From: Ptychodera flava
Taxonomy: Eukaryota > Hemichordata > Enteropneusta > Ptychoderidae
Assembly (NCBI RefSeq): GCF_041260155.1
Contig: NC_091941.1
Span: 21,594,747 to 21,658,746 of the forward strand
Direction: 5' to 3'
DNA length: 64,000 nucleotides
Positions 42,101-47,988 of this stretch are shown here, piece by piece. The notes beneath the pieces are model-generated. The model was not told the origin of the DNA, made no database searches, and worked only from the letters and a program-made list of their open reading frames with translations. Both the position numbers and the translations under genes were made by a program. The first letter of the stretch is position 1. Every line of letters begins with the position of its first letter.

Positions 42101-45100
42101 ACACAGACAATCAAAGGTTTGGCCATAAAATCGGCTTCTGTCAAAAGTGACCCCCCCCTAAGATAGGTTTATAAAAAGTGACCCTCCCCCTTGAATAGTT
42201 TCCTAAAAAGTGACCCTCCGGCCAATTCCCCCCCCTGTAATTACTGAAGGCTCCCTGAATGTGGTCAAATCAGAAATCTGTATTTGCACTTTAACTTGAA
42301 ACAGTAATAACTATCCCTTCCTGATAATTAACAGTACATTTTGGTGAGAAATAACCGGAGGCCTATGTCAAAGCAAGGTGATTAACAACCAAAACATTTC
42401 CACCACGTGGGGATTAACTTTGTTTTTGACATGCTTTTGTGACACCTGTTTTTGATGCTCTCTCACTATCTTGAAGACTTTATGATACCAATTCATCAGA
42501 CATAAAAAATGGGCACCCACGTGCATGCATTTAGCTTAGACCTGGAACTGAGAACCATTTATACTTTTAGGGTCCCATCTTGAAGCATGGGTACATGTAT
42601 TTATCCATCCTATTGACTTGTCAACTTTTCAGCACATGCCGTGGCACTACATGACTTTTGCTCACCTGGCTTTCGAAATTTTTCAGCTTCTGTCATGATG
42701 CCAGGCGTACCACCCACATTATTGCGATAAAAAAAGTTCAAAGTACCCTGATTACAGAACTTGTCACAGGTGAACAACTAAAACATTCACTTAATGCTGT
42801 TTACAGAAGCTGGGGAATGTAAATGTCACAGAACTGAAGTTGTTGACATAGTTTATATTCCATACTTTTTTTCTTCACAGCAAATGTTAACTTTCTTCAA
42901 ATCCATCAAAATTCACAATTCATGCTCACTAAATAATAGTGTAAGTGGTGTCAACATTATTTTATTGGTGTTTCTAGATATTTATTAATCAGTTTTGTGT
43001 CCGACACTGTGACATGCTATGACCTTGAATGTCAAATTTCACTTCTGCAAAGAACTCTCTCTCTGACAGCTTCTGTAAGAGCAAACTGGTGTAGCTTTTG
43101 CACAGCAAAAACGTGGATGTATCATTTTAGGCCGGCAGAACAGTGGTCATGTGATCCAAACACAGCCCTCCCAAGTTACTGTGAAAAAATTTGTCATGAA
43201 CAGGTGGGCTTTACAGGAGTGATAACTCAAGCCATTCCAGGTGACATTTTACAATTTTATTGGGTAATTGAGTAAATTTTCATGATATGGGGAGCTGATA
43301 ATTTTCCAGTTGATCGTAAAAGACACATTTGTACAATATCATAACATGACACCTTTTGAGTGGATGAGATGCTAATAAAAATTCATTTTTTTGCGCGAAA
43401 AAGTCACTACCTGCTTGAACCCAATCAAAGGAAAGACAGATCAGCAAACAAACTTACGGGTAACTATAGTGAGGGTCGGAACTTAAGACTGTTTATTGGG
43501 CTGCTGTAAATTAAGTTCAATTAAATTGTAAATTACCCATTTCATCTTTCATATTTCACACTATAACCGTGTCTCCATCTCTTCCTGAGGTTAATTATTA
43601 AATAGGTATTGGTAATTTATGAAATATTACTGTACATTTTTGTCAAAATGATCAAAAAACTATAAATCCTTTGATTCTACCAAATGCCCGGCCAGTACAA
43701 TGAAAGCTTGTGCCTTATTTCTTTGTCAAACCTTACAGCGTAAGGTCATTAAAAAAAGCCTGATGCCTTCATTGAGTCACTGTTGCAAATACAAAACCAT
43801 ACAAGCTTTTTACACTGAAAAAAATACTATATTTAAAACAGTCATTGATGAAACAGTCCCTGAAAATTGTTAATTTGTAGTAGACGTGATGTATGTAAGA
43901 GCAGCTCAAACCCTCAACTGGGACCACCAACTGGGACTTGCAGTTGGCTCAAAATGCACTCCAGGACTGGTCCAAGTTGGTCTCAAGGACCGTCCCAGTT
44001 AGCCTCCAGTACCGGTCCCAGTTAGCCACCAGCATCAGTCCAAGTTCGCTTGTAGGACCGGTCCTTTACACAAACACACTAACAGTCAAAACCAATGACC
44101 TAAATGTGTTTTCACTTATATTTCCATTTCTCGTCATTTTTGTGAAATGTTGACGCAGTTCCTAATGGATGGCAACAAAAAGAATATGCAGTCTCAAGAA
44201 CTATTCTCACTTTATGGGACCAGACCTGGAAGCAAACTGGGACCAGTCCTGGAAGCAAACTGGGACTGGTCCTAGGAGTGCATTTTGAGCCAACCAGGAG
44301 TCCCAGTAGGTGGTCCCAGTTGGGGGTTTGAGCTACCTGTACATACCTGTGGATCTTGATAAACTGTGTTAATATGAACTTGTAACATGCATGTATAGAG
44401 TTAAAAATACACAGACCACTATTTTCCCAACTTTAAATCAAAGTTTCATGACCAGATGATATGATATGCTCATGCCAGTTTAAATTGATAAAAAATCGTC
44501 AGGTAAAAGAAGGAGTGGAATGTCATCAATGCTTTCAAGCTTGCCTGTATAATATTTTTGGATGAAGAAATTTCATAACAAAATGTCTGCCAGATGATGC
44601 CAACTTTGAACAAAATCTGCTGGAGCATGTCTGTGTACTAATTAAGCTAATATACAATGATGGTGATATCCACTACTTTTTTGAACATACAGGTCTTGAT
44701 TATATGGGTGAAAAGCAGTCCCATGCAGTTGTGCATGAGTACAAGCTTTGTATAGCATTGTAATTTCCAAATGCCACTATATCCAGAAACTCAAAGCAAT
44801 GCACTTTTGATGGAAACTTTCATGTTTAAACTTGACCTGGAGCTCAATGGACCAAGTAGAGCAAATAGATCAAAGTTCAATTTGTTAGTCTTTCAGTGAC
44901 TAAGTTTCTGCACCAGTGCATGACGTATATCCCCCATGTTCTGGAACGGTGAATGTAGAATGATGCCCCATAACTTGAATTTTATTGTCCTTTTTAAAAT
45001 GTTGCATCTGACATAACAGTAGGAAATTATGATGAAACCAAGTAATATTTAAACCATATTGTAGCAAGGTTTATATTGCTGAACTCAGGTGTTTGACAGC

Positions 45101-47695
45101 GTGGTAATAAAGACCTCCTTGGGGAAAAACTTGAAATCAAATGTTACCTAGTACTACCATATGCTCAATAACGTATGGAGTGCATGATAGCTTTGACTCA
45201 TTCTACCAGCGTGCATGTAGGGTATCACTGGTAGAATGTCAGAAATTACATCATAATTTCCATCTGTATAATTCTGACAGCAAACAGGGTCAAAGGTTAC
45301 ACTTCCATCCAACATAAAGCAGTTCATTAGCCTGCACCAGTCCTTGTACAACAGATCTTCTGATGATAGCTAGGTTAATGATATGTTTCGTAAATCACAC
45401 ATTTGACATGTGTAGCCTGCCCCAGTCCTTGTACAACAGGTCTTCTGTTCTATAGCTAGGTTAATGATATGTTTTGTAAATCACACATTTGACATGTTTA
45501 GCCTGCCCCAGTCCTTGTACAACAGATCTTCTGATGATATGTTTTGTCAATCACACATTTGATGTGTACGAATTGCTGCAAGATGGTAAATTGACATTTT
45601 GTGTGACATATAATTAGACAGTATACTAATTCTTGCACCCACAGTATCTGGCGCCCTTTCCAAATATAAAACTGGCCAATTACGACTGACTGAATACCAA
45701 TCATTAACCACTGAACCGTGCACATCTCAAATCTGATTGAAATCAAAAAATCAAAATGAACTTAAGAGTTTCAATATTCCAAAATATAATATCTAATTAT
45801 TCAATGTGATAAAAGATTGCAGTAAACTGAGTTCGATTAAAACTGTAATGGCATTGTAACAAATTAATCTGCCAACTGCAATTGGTACGTTAATACATAT
45901 ACAGTTGTAAGGCCAGAGCGTTTCTCTTTCATGATGTTGACCAACATACTTATTTCAGGCAAAAAATTATTTCTGGTCTTTGACATTCAGCAAAAGTGAT
46001 GTGCTGGTGACACAGATTTTTTTTCTTTTTGTTTATTCCTAACAATCCTGGTTTGGCACTATTGATGAAATAGTTATTATCTTTTATTACTGGCTGCATA
46101 ATACTTCTACTTTCTGTTTAGCATTTTTGGACATGCAATCAGGGATATCAGGGATAGCTGTACTGATGACTATGTAACCCCCTATAAACAAGATATGACG
46201 GGCAGGTTCTAATATGACATGTGCGGTGACCAGAACCAATATTTTTTTTTGCCTTAATTGGCTGATGTAGGGATGACGGTGTCAGGTGGGTGTGGCTACA
46301 ATAGAATAATCATTTCCAACGATGATTGATTTATGTGTTGTAAACATGTCAAAGGATTATGCAAATAGCATCTGTTTAAGAGTAGATGACAGACAATTGG
46401 CTGGTGCTTGCATCAGCCATTCCATGCTAAGCACTTTGTCTCCTTTAACCTATGTGTAGGGAGCTTTCACTTACTGATACAGGGTGGGTTTGGGGAGAGG
46501 GCGGGCTGGAAGAAGAGGAGGGTCATTTTTTTGCAAGCTGACCTTGAAAAAAGGTCACATTTCATTTGCTAATTTTATGATGGATTCAAATTGAATTAAT
46601 TCTAAATATGCCGTTCACTTTGGTGGAAAACCTTTCACAACAATTCTATGAAAACTTGAAATAGCTGTCCAGTTAAACCATATCCACCAGTTCAGTACAC
46701 ATGCTCACTATTGGACGACACACCAATTGAGCAAAGGACACACCTACTTGTGCAATCGTGTAAAACTGTTTTTTAAGTATAAAATAAATCTGGTGATAAT
46801 GACAATGATGGCAGTGATGGGAATCAGACATGATGGCTATGGCGCAGCCACTTGCACAAGAGAGAAAGATTTTCAAAGTGACTCAAAACACTTTTAATTT
46901 GTGCGATTTCATAAGCTTAACACACTTATTAACAGCATCTATCATATACATGTTTGTTCATATGTTACATAATCATGTCCAACTTTTGAAAACAAAGCCA
47001 GCAGATCTAAGTAACACACGCATTTGAAACATTCAAATTTGGGGCTTGGGGGAGGGTCATGTTTTACAAATTGGAAAGGGGAGCCTGCAGCTACATCTTA
47101 TTAGAGATAGGAGGAGGGTCACGTGACATTTAACTGGATGGACCAACCCCTGATTTCCGCTGGCCCACCTCTTTATAGCAACTGAAAGCTCCCTGACTTC
47201 GCATGTGGTTGCTTCTTACCTTAAATGCTCCTCGATTTTCTTTGCATCTAAAACTTCTAACAACTTTTCTGTCACCCATTCATCTTCACCTTTCAATGCA
47301 TCTAACCAGGCCTGATAGGTCTCAGATGGAGGTCTTTCAGTTGGAGGATTTCCAGGGGTCTCCCCTCCTCCGGATGGCGCCGCCAGAAACCCTATCAGCA
47401 AGCCAATTGCCAGCGCTACTGCCGCCAGGACAGCTGTGGCAATCCAGTAGTATCGCATCGGGTATCGCCCAGTACCGAAGCCCATGATGAAACCGAATCG
47501 TTCAGTCTGGCTGTACGGTGATGCGTGGAGTATTTGCAACTCGCCACAGAAACTGCTGGGAGGTGTTTCGTCGCCGACCTCGGAGTCTGTTCCTTCTTCG
47601 GGGAGCAGAGGGGTGAGGTTGTCGCAGACTTCGCCGGAGGACCGTTGAAAGGGTGTGTTCACGTTTTGTGGTATCAAATGGTAGTTACTTGACAT
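14921..47695 (-). CDS. Glutamate carboxypeptidase II-like (NAALADase/FOLH1 family) metallopeptidase, complete 17-exon gene
   Basis: Joining 17 GT-AG exons with consistent phases gives 826 aa and a stop (human FOLH1 is 750 aa). Predicted type II membrane protein: cytosolic tail of about 80 aa, one membrane segment at about 82-106, then extracellular protease-associated, M28 peptidase and TfR-like dimerisation domains. Zinc and catalytic residues are all present: H455, D465, E503/E504, D532, H627 (human H377, D387, E424/E425, D453, H553 by my alignment). The Ca-site motif LTPGYP is kept. Substrate residues R294, R542, R611, Y626 and Y771 match human R210, R463, R536, Y552 and Y700, but human N257 and K699 are T342 and T770, and R534 is D609. 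The family removes C-terminal glutamate from peptides or folates, or acts as an aminopeptidase-like exopeptidase; the pocket changes leave the exact substrate open. Introns are up to 7.2 kb and full of MITEs. FOLH1, NAALAD2 and NAALADL1 cannot be told apart here. Confidence 0.93.
15171..15512. repeat. Dispersed repeat family B, copy 3, in intron 16
   Basis: Begins TTTAAGGTAGGATGCGCC, contains TTCAAAATGGCCACCA and CTGTCCCGAGG. It starts 45 bp upstream of the terminal-exon acceptor, so branch-point sequence may lie in or beside it. Confidence 0.75.
15619..15811. mobile_element. TTAA-flanked MITE, family D, in intron 16
   Basis: 193 bp. Left end TTAAAGGTATACAGTCACCTG; right end CAGGTGACAGTATACCTTTAA; near-perfect inverted ends with TTAA on both sides. 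Contains a GAGGGCGCTG block. Non-coding. Confidence 0.8.
16411..16440. repeat. (CAAA)n microsatellite
   Basis: About seven CAAA units, once interrupted by CAA. Confidence 0.95.
16832..17015. repeat. 184-bp palindrome in intron 16
   Basis: CACATATTGACTGGCCATGA at the left matches TCATGGCCAGTCAATATGTG at the right; arms of about 90 bp continue through CAGCATACGTCT, GTGAGTCACCCCC and AAAACAG with few mismatches to a GGCCGTAGGCC centre. No spacer. It would form a long hairpin in the pre-mRNA. Confidence 0.9.
17320..17396. repeat. CpG-rich imperfect hairpin
   Basis: GACGTCA, GGCATCATT and GGAACTG on the left pair with CAGTTCC, AATGATGCC and GATGACGTC on the right around an ATGCCTGGCAGGCA centre. 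The surrounding 17230-17460 is CpG-rich (TCGATCGGCCG, CGCGCACGCG) within an AT-rich intron. Confidence 0.6.
17555..17647 (-). CDS. NAALADase-like exon 16
   Basis: Encodes [20 protein letters not shown] then [10 protein letters not shown]; the RxxND.LM(Y/F)LER.FIDP.GLPDR block is a family signature. Acceptor gtttcag, donor gtgagcgg; 93 nt, the same length and phase as the equivalent exon of the second gene. Confidence 0.96.
17970..21320. mobile_element. Possible 3.3-kb element with jagged GCAGATCT/GAGCTGC ends, in intron 15
   Basis: Both borders are crowded with GCAGATC, GAGCTG and GCAGCTC. Left reads GTTGCAGATCTTCGCAGCTC and right, reverse-complemented, GTGCAGATCTTCATTTAGCTG. The interior has a 53-bp tandem repeat, a minus-strand TATATATAA at about 21030 and several short open frames without known domains. 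End points are approximate and no target duplication was found. Confidence 0.4.
18143..18300. repeat. 53-bp tandem repeat, three units
   Basis: TGACTTTTGACCTGCAGACA starts at 18148, 18201 and 18254, each followed by a CAGCTCAT block. Confidence 0.9.
21604..21685 (-). CDS. NAALADase-like exon 15
   Basis: Encodes [20 protein letters not shown] then IDNLETV, a helix of the TfR-like dimerisation domain. Acceptor ccttgcag, donor gtaagttt. Half of the 675-bp intron before it is a long palindrome. Confidence 0.88.
21786..22119. mobile_element. 334-bp TTAA-flanked palindrome, family G copy 1, in intron 14
   Basis: TTAA-AGGGACAAAGTCGGCC at the left and GGCCGACTTTGTCCCT-TTAA at the right. The two 165-bp arms are about 97% identical by eye and meet at TGGTCATGACCA without a spacer. 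It takes half of the 675-bp intron between exons 14 and 15. TTAA on both sides suggests piggyBac-like insertion. Confidence 0.9.
22361..22613 (-). CDS. NAALADase-like exon 14: last zinc-ligand His
   Basis: Largest internal exon, 253 nt. [16 protein letters not shown] carries Tyr626 and His627 (human Y552 and H553); then [32 protein letters not shown] and a helical segment ending ERGFDL. Marks the join of peptidase and C-terminal helical domains. Acceptor tatcacag, donor gtaaaggg. Confidence 0.96.
23183..23273 (-). CDS. NAALADase-like exon 13
   Basis: Encodes [19 protein letters not shown] then [12 protein letters not shown]. The LG(S/A)G.D motif is conserved. In the GRARY block of the human enzyme only the second Arg is kept (R611); the first is Asp609. 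Acceptor ttctag, donor gtaagttg. Confidence 0.92.
23600..23679 (-). CDS. NAALADase-like exon 12
   Basis: Encodes [20 protein letters not shown] then GSDGQP, fitting the family pattern S(L/V)(Y/F)E.W..KSP. Acceptor atcccag, donor gtaaatct. A TTAA-flanked MITE starts about 200 bp upstream of the acceptor. Confidence 0.9.
23880..24107. mobile_element. TTAA-flanked MITE, family A copy 3, in intron 11
   Basis: 228 bp with the best-kept ends: TTAACCCTTTGAGCGC and GGCACTCAAAGGGTTAA. Same orientation as the copy at 4714. It sits between exons 11 and 12 of the peptidase gene. Confidence 0.88.
24857..24988 (-). CDS. NAALADase-like exon 11: zinc-ligand Asp and arginine-patch Arg
   Basis: 44 codons, phase 0 on both sides. 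[20 protein letters not shown] includes Asp532 (human D453); [14 protein letters not shown] includes Arg542 (human R463 of the arginine patch). Acceptor ttaacag, donor gttagagt. Confidence 0.94.
25437..25519 (-). CDS. NAALADase-like exon 10: catalytic glutamates
   Basis: Encodes [20 protein letters not shown] then IGSNEWIE. Glu503-Glu504 are the general base and zinc ligand (human E424 and E425). Acceptor ggcacag, donor gtaaaaag. Confidence 0.96.
25889..26011 (-). CDS. NAALADase-like exon 9: first zinc ligands
   Basis: Encodes [20 protein letters not shown] and [14 protein letters not shown]. His455 and bridging Asp465 (human H377 and D387) are present in the order and spacing required for the two-zinc M28B centre. 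Acceptor ttcacag, donor gtgagtga. Confidence 0.96.
26293..26378 (-). CDS. NAALADase-like exon 8
   Basis: Encodes [20 protein letters not shown] then YIKGSLEP, the strand leading into the zinc site (family pattern IG.(L/I)(R/K)G..EPD). Acceptor tttttcag, donor gtgagcag. Confidence 0.92.
26704..26790 (-). CDS. NAALADase-like exon 7
   Basis: Encodes [19 protein letters not shown] then NIGPEMKDN, matching family segments GG..AP.SW.G and YN(V/I)GP. Acceptor atcacag, donor gtaagtac; phases fit exons 6 and 8. Confidence 0.9.
27697..27787 (-). CDS. NAALADase-like exon 6
   Basis: Encodes [16 protein letters not shown] then [13 protein letters not shown], the conserved IPVHPIGY block. I chose the acceptor cctgtag|AC because it alone restores the phase from exon 5; an AG 13 nt further in would break the frame. 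Donor gtgagtta. The preceding intron is 7.2 kb and holds a 4.25-kb transposon nested in a tandem array. Confidence 0.88.
28170..28410. repeat. Left part of about 150-bp tandem array (array 1), interrupted
   Basis: Units with GCCATAGTA, TTTGT.CCAAGT and CAAAGACAT. The array breaks at 28410 inside CCAAGTCC and resumes after 32666 with CCCAAGTCTC. Confidence 0.75.
28413..32664. mobile_element. 4.25-kb DNA transposon-like element (H) with GCGC-rich TIRs
   Basis: Left end TGTGAGAGGTCTGAAATCGG and right end, reverse-complemented, give the same string; similarity runs about 95 bp through AAACTGCGCTAGCGCATTTC and repeated TGCGCC/TGCGCT blocks. TA lies on both sides, so a TA duplication (Tc1/mariner-like) is possible, though TA could also belong to the ends. 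The interior is richer in CpG than the flanks. Short open frames occur (28987-29259 plus, with WHKWIQNY; a frame ending 30292 minus has a splice-donor-like GTAACA but no ATG). No transposase motif was recognised, so it is probably non-autonomous or carries captured host sequence. Confidence 0.75.
32667..33800. repeat. Tandem array 1, about 149-bp units (pearl/HINE-like core)
   Basis: About seven units each carrying GGCCATAGTG, TTTGTGCCAAGTTTGAAC, GAGTTA.GGT, CAAAGACATGAAAAATCGCA and AAAATGGCCGCCTC. Unit starts near 32823, 32976, 33131, 33279, 33430, 33579 and 33730. It leads directly into the GGAC/hairpin module. Confidence 0.85.
33800..33906. repeat. (GGAC)n plus GC-rich terminal hairpin module, copy 1
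   Basis: About ten GGAC units, then CCCAATCTATAAGT and a hairpin GTCCCCGCCGGAC-TT-CGTCCGCGGGGAC followed by TAAAAA. The same module ends array 2 and the partial copy at 59334. A tandem core, tetranucleotide microsatellite and terminal hairpin match the known layout of pearl/HINE Helentron-related elements. Confidence 0.8.
33907..34987. other. Intron 5 remainder, nothing recognised
   Basis: No exon, repeat or element that I can support. Confidence 0.5.
34988..35171 (-). CDS. NAALADase-like exon 5
   Basis: Encodes [20 protein letters not shown] to [11 protein letters not shown] and [11 protein letters not shown]. The SDPADY and GDPLTPGYP motifs are diagnostic. The residue after GVQRG, Asn257 in human GCPII, is Thr342 here. 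Acceptor ttgcaag, donor gtaagca; leaves one base of an Asp codon. Confidence 0.93.
36086..36211 (-). CDS. NAALADase-like exon 4 (start of protease-associated domain)
   Basis: 42 codons, phase 0 on both sides: [14 protein letters not shown] to [23 protein letters not shown] and GKI(V/A)I.RYGK are highly conserved in this family. R294 corresponds to human Arg210, a glutamate-binding residue. Acceptor tgtacag, donor gtgagcct. Confidence 0.93.
36212..37287. other. Intron 3 remainder, nothing recognised
   Basis: AT-rich; a small tandem ATATGTGGCAG pair at about 36903. The 117-codon open frame at 36549 has no domain character. Confidence 0.5.
37288..38088. mobile_element. 801-bp element (I) with 85-bp terminal inverted repeats, in intron 3
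   Basis: Ends 37288-37372 and 38004-38088 match as inverted repeats at 82 of 85 positions, starting GTGTGAAGATAAGAATGGAC. The interior is unrelated to the flanks and carries a short open frame (37554-37778). No target duplication was seen. The right end is 86 bp from exon 3. Confidence 0.85.
37554..37778 (+). CDS. Short open frame inside element I, unknown function (74 aa)
   Basis: Begins at GCCATGG (good start context), just after a polypyrimidine-TTTCAG. Encodes [20 protein letters not shown], then [15 protein letters not shown] and [13 protein letters not shown]. Codon use is less AT-rich than the flanks (GTC GAG TTC TCG TAC), which looks like genuine coding origin. I do not recognise the domain; it may be a captured exon fragment. 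YADD here is not a reverse transcriptase context. Confidence 0.35.
   Translation: MAEYMFKVEFSYYSQTRIVPVFISEDDLHSMSYADDLPMPVTADICRMTFHPRTFRELSHVLLLAYVHLFSRGS
38175..38306 (-). CDS. NAALADase-like exon 3
   Basis: 44 codons, phase 0 on both sides, [12 protein letters not shown] to [15 protein letters not shown]; matches the family segment around DIVPPFSAF. Acceptor gccatag, donor gttggttt (not a strong consensus). An inverted-repeat element ends 86 bp beyond the donor. Confidence 0.88.
38491..38694. mobile_element. 204-bp MITE (family J), in intron 2
   Basis: Inverted ends of about 65 bp: TGGAGGGCCTTAGAGTGAC at left; right end, reverse-complemented, TGGAGTGCCTTTGAGTGAC, continuing through GGTCTTC and GCCACATTGCCTT with scattered mismatches. 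Starts about 185 bp from exon 3. Confidence 0.8.
39340..39700. repeat. Dispersed repeat family B, copy 4, in intron 2
   Basis: Contains TTTGCTCAAACTTTCCT, ATTCAAAATGGCTGCCAT, GAGCCCCCCC and CTGTCCCGAAGG in the family order; the left end is degraded. Confidence 0.7.
40326..40482 (-). CDS. NAALADase-like exon 2
   Basis: Encodes [13 protein letters not shown] through [16 protein letters not shown] to NPNY, matching the family pattern around HLAGTE and the LLSYP strand. Acceptor tttgtag, donor gtaggtat; 157 nt, entering after two codon bases and leaving in phase 0. Confidence 0.9.
40880..40925 (+). repeat. G-rich tract with G-quadruplex potential
   Basis: Runs of 7, 5, 7 and 5 G separated by short T/GT/C linkers on the plus strand (C-rich in the transcribed gene). 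In intron 1 of the peptidase gene. Confidence 0.7.
41095..42255. mobile_element. 1.16-kb element (K1) with AGGGAGCC...TTACAGGGGG ends, in intron 1
   Basis: Left AGGGAGCCCTCAGTAATTAC and right, reverse-complemented, AGGGAGCCTTCAGTAATTAC. Each end is followed inward by repeated GTGACCCTCCCCC-type blocks. The interior holds two related segments near 41580-41700 and 41790-41920 (AAGAAATTTAATTTTGGAATT type). Non-coding. Confidence 0.8.
42256..43902. other. Intron 1 stretch, nothing recognised
   Basis: No exon or element that I can support; the 92-codon frame at 42997 has no domain. Confidence 0.5.
43903..44334. mobile_element. 432-bp MITE (family L) with about 75-bp inverted ends, in intron 1
   Basis: Left AGCTCAAACCCTCAACTGGG and right, reverse-complemented, AGCTCAAACCCCCAACTGGG; both continue through GGACCACC, GTTGGCTCAAAATGCACTCC and repeated GGACTGGTCC/GGACCGGTCC blocks. 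Confidence 0.85.
44335..46457. other. Intron 1 stretch, one tandem repeat only
   Basis: Apart from the 86-bp tandem repeat at 45331-45570 I see no exon or element. Confidence 0.5.
45331..45570. repeat. 86-bp tandem repeat, about 2.7 units
   Basis: CCAGTCCTTGTACAACAG recurs at 45331, 45416 and 45502 with its following GATCTTCTG, ATGATATGTTT and CACACATTTGA blocks. Confidence 0.9.
46458..47194. mobile_element. 737-bp element (K2) related to K1, abutting exon 1
   Basis: Ends AGGGAGCTTTCA and TGAAAGCTCCCT, with GGAGGGTCA blocks inside both ends as in K1. Its right end is only 25 bp from the exon 1 donor. Non-coding. Confidence 0.75.
47220..47695 (-). CDS. NAALADase-like exon 1: cytosolic tail and transmembrane anchor
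   Basis: Starts at ATG 47695 (A at -3); an in-frame TTG-initiated extension to 47725 has no ATG and was not used. The tail of about 80 aa is rich in Ser, Pro and acidic residues, with a Leu-Leu pair in LTPLLPEE that could be a sorting signal (inference). Then comes a hydrophobic segment beginning [10 protein letters not shown], a Gly/Pro linker and an amphipathic stretch ending IEEHL. Donor AAG|gtaagaag; the exon ends after two bases of an Arg codon. Human PSMA has only about 19 tail residues, so this tail is long. Confidence 0.85.
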
Positions 47696-47988
47696 ACTTG
47701 CACTGCACTCCTTATTTATTGACAAATGGAACGATAACGATATGAATTTATGACAGCTCGTAAACTGTTCTGGTCAATAATCTTATTGAGGGCGCTTCGC
47801 AAGATGGCTGACAAATATCCACAGTTGTAAAAATCCAGTTAAATCATCAAGAGAAATAAGCCATCCATCCTGCAAAGTTAGTTATATTGGATTATGAACT
47901 ACTTGTGAGTGCCAAGAAGAAAGCACATCGGATTCTTTGCCGTATTCTACCATCTATTGTTCCCTGAACAATTGCTGCTTTCCACACA

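Noticed and set aside
42997..43275. 92-codon plus frame with several Cys
   Set aside because: No motif spacing of a known domain, no splice sites, AT-rich intron context.
47695..47725. Upstream extension of exon 1 by ten codons
   Set aside because: The first codon would be TTG; the first ATG in frame is at 47695.
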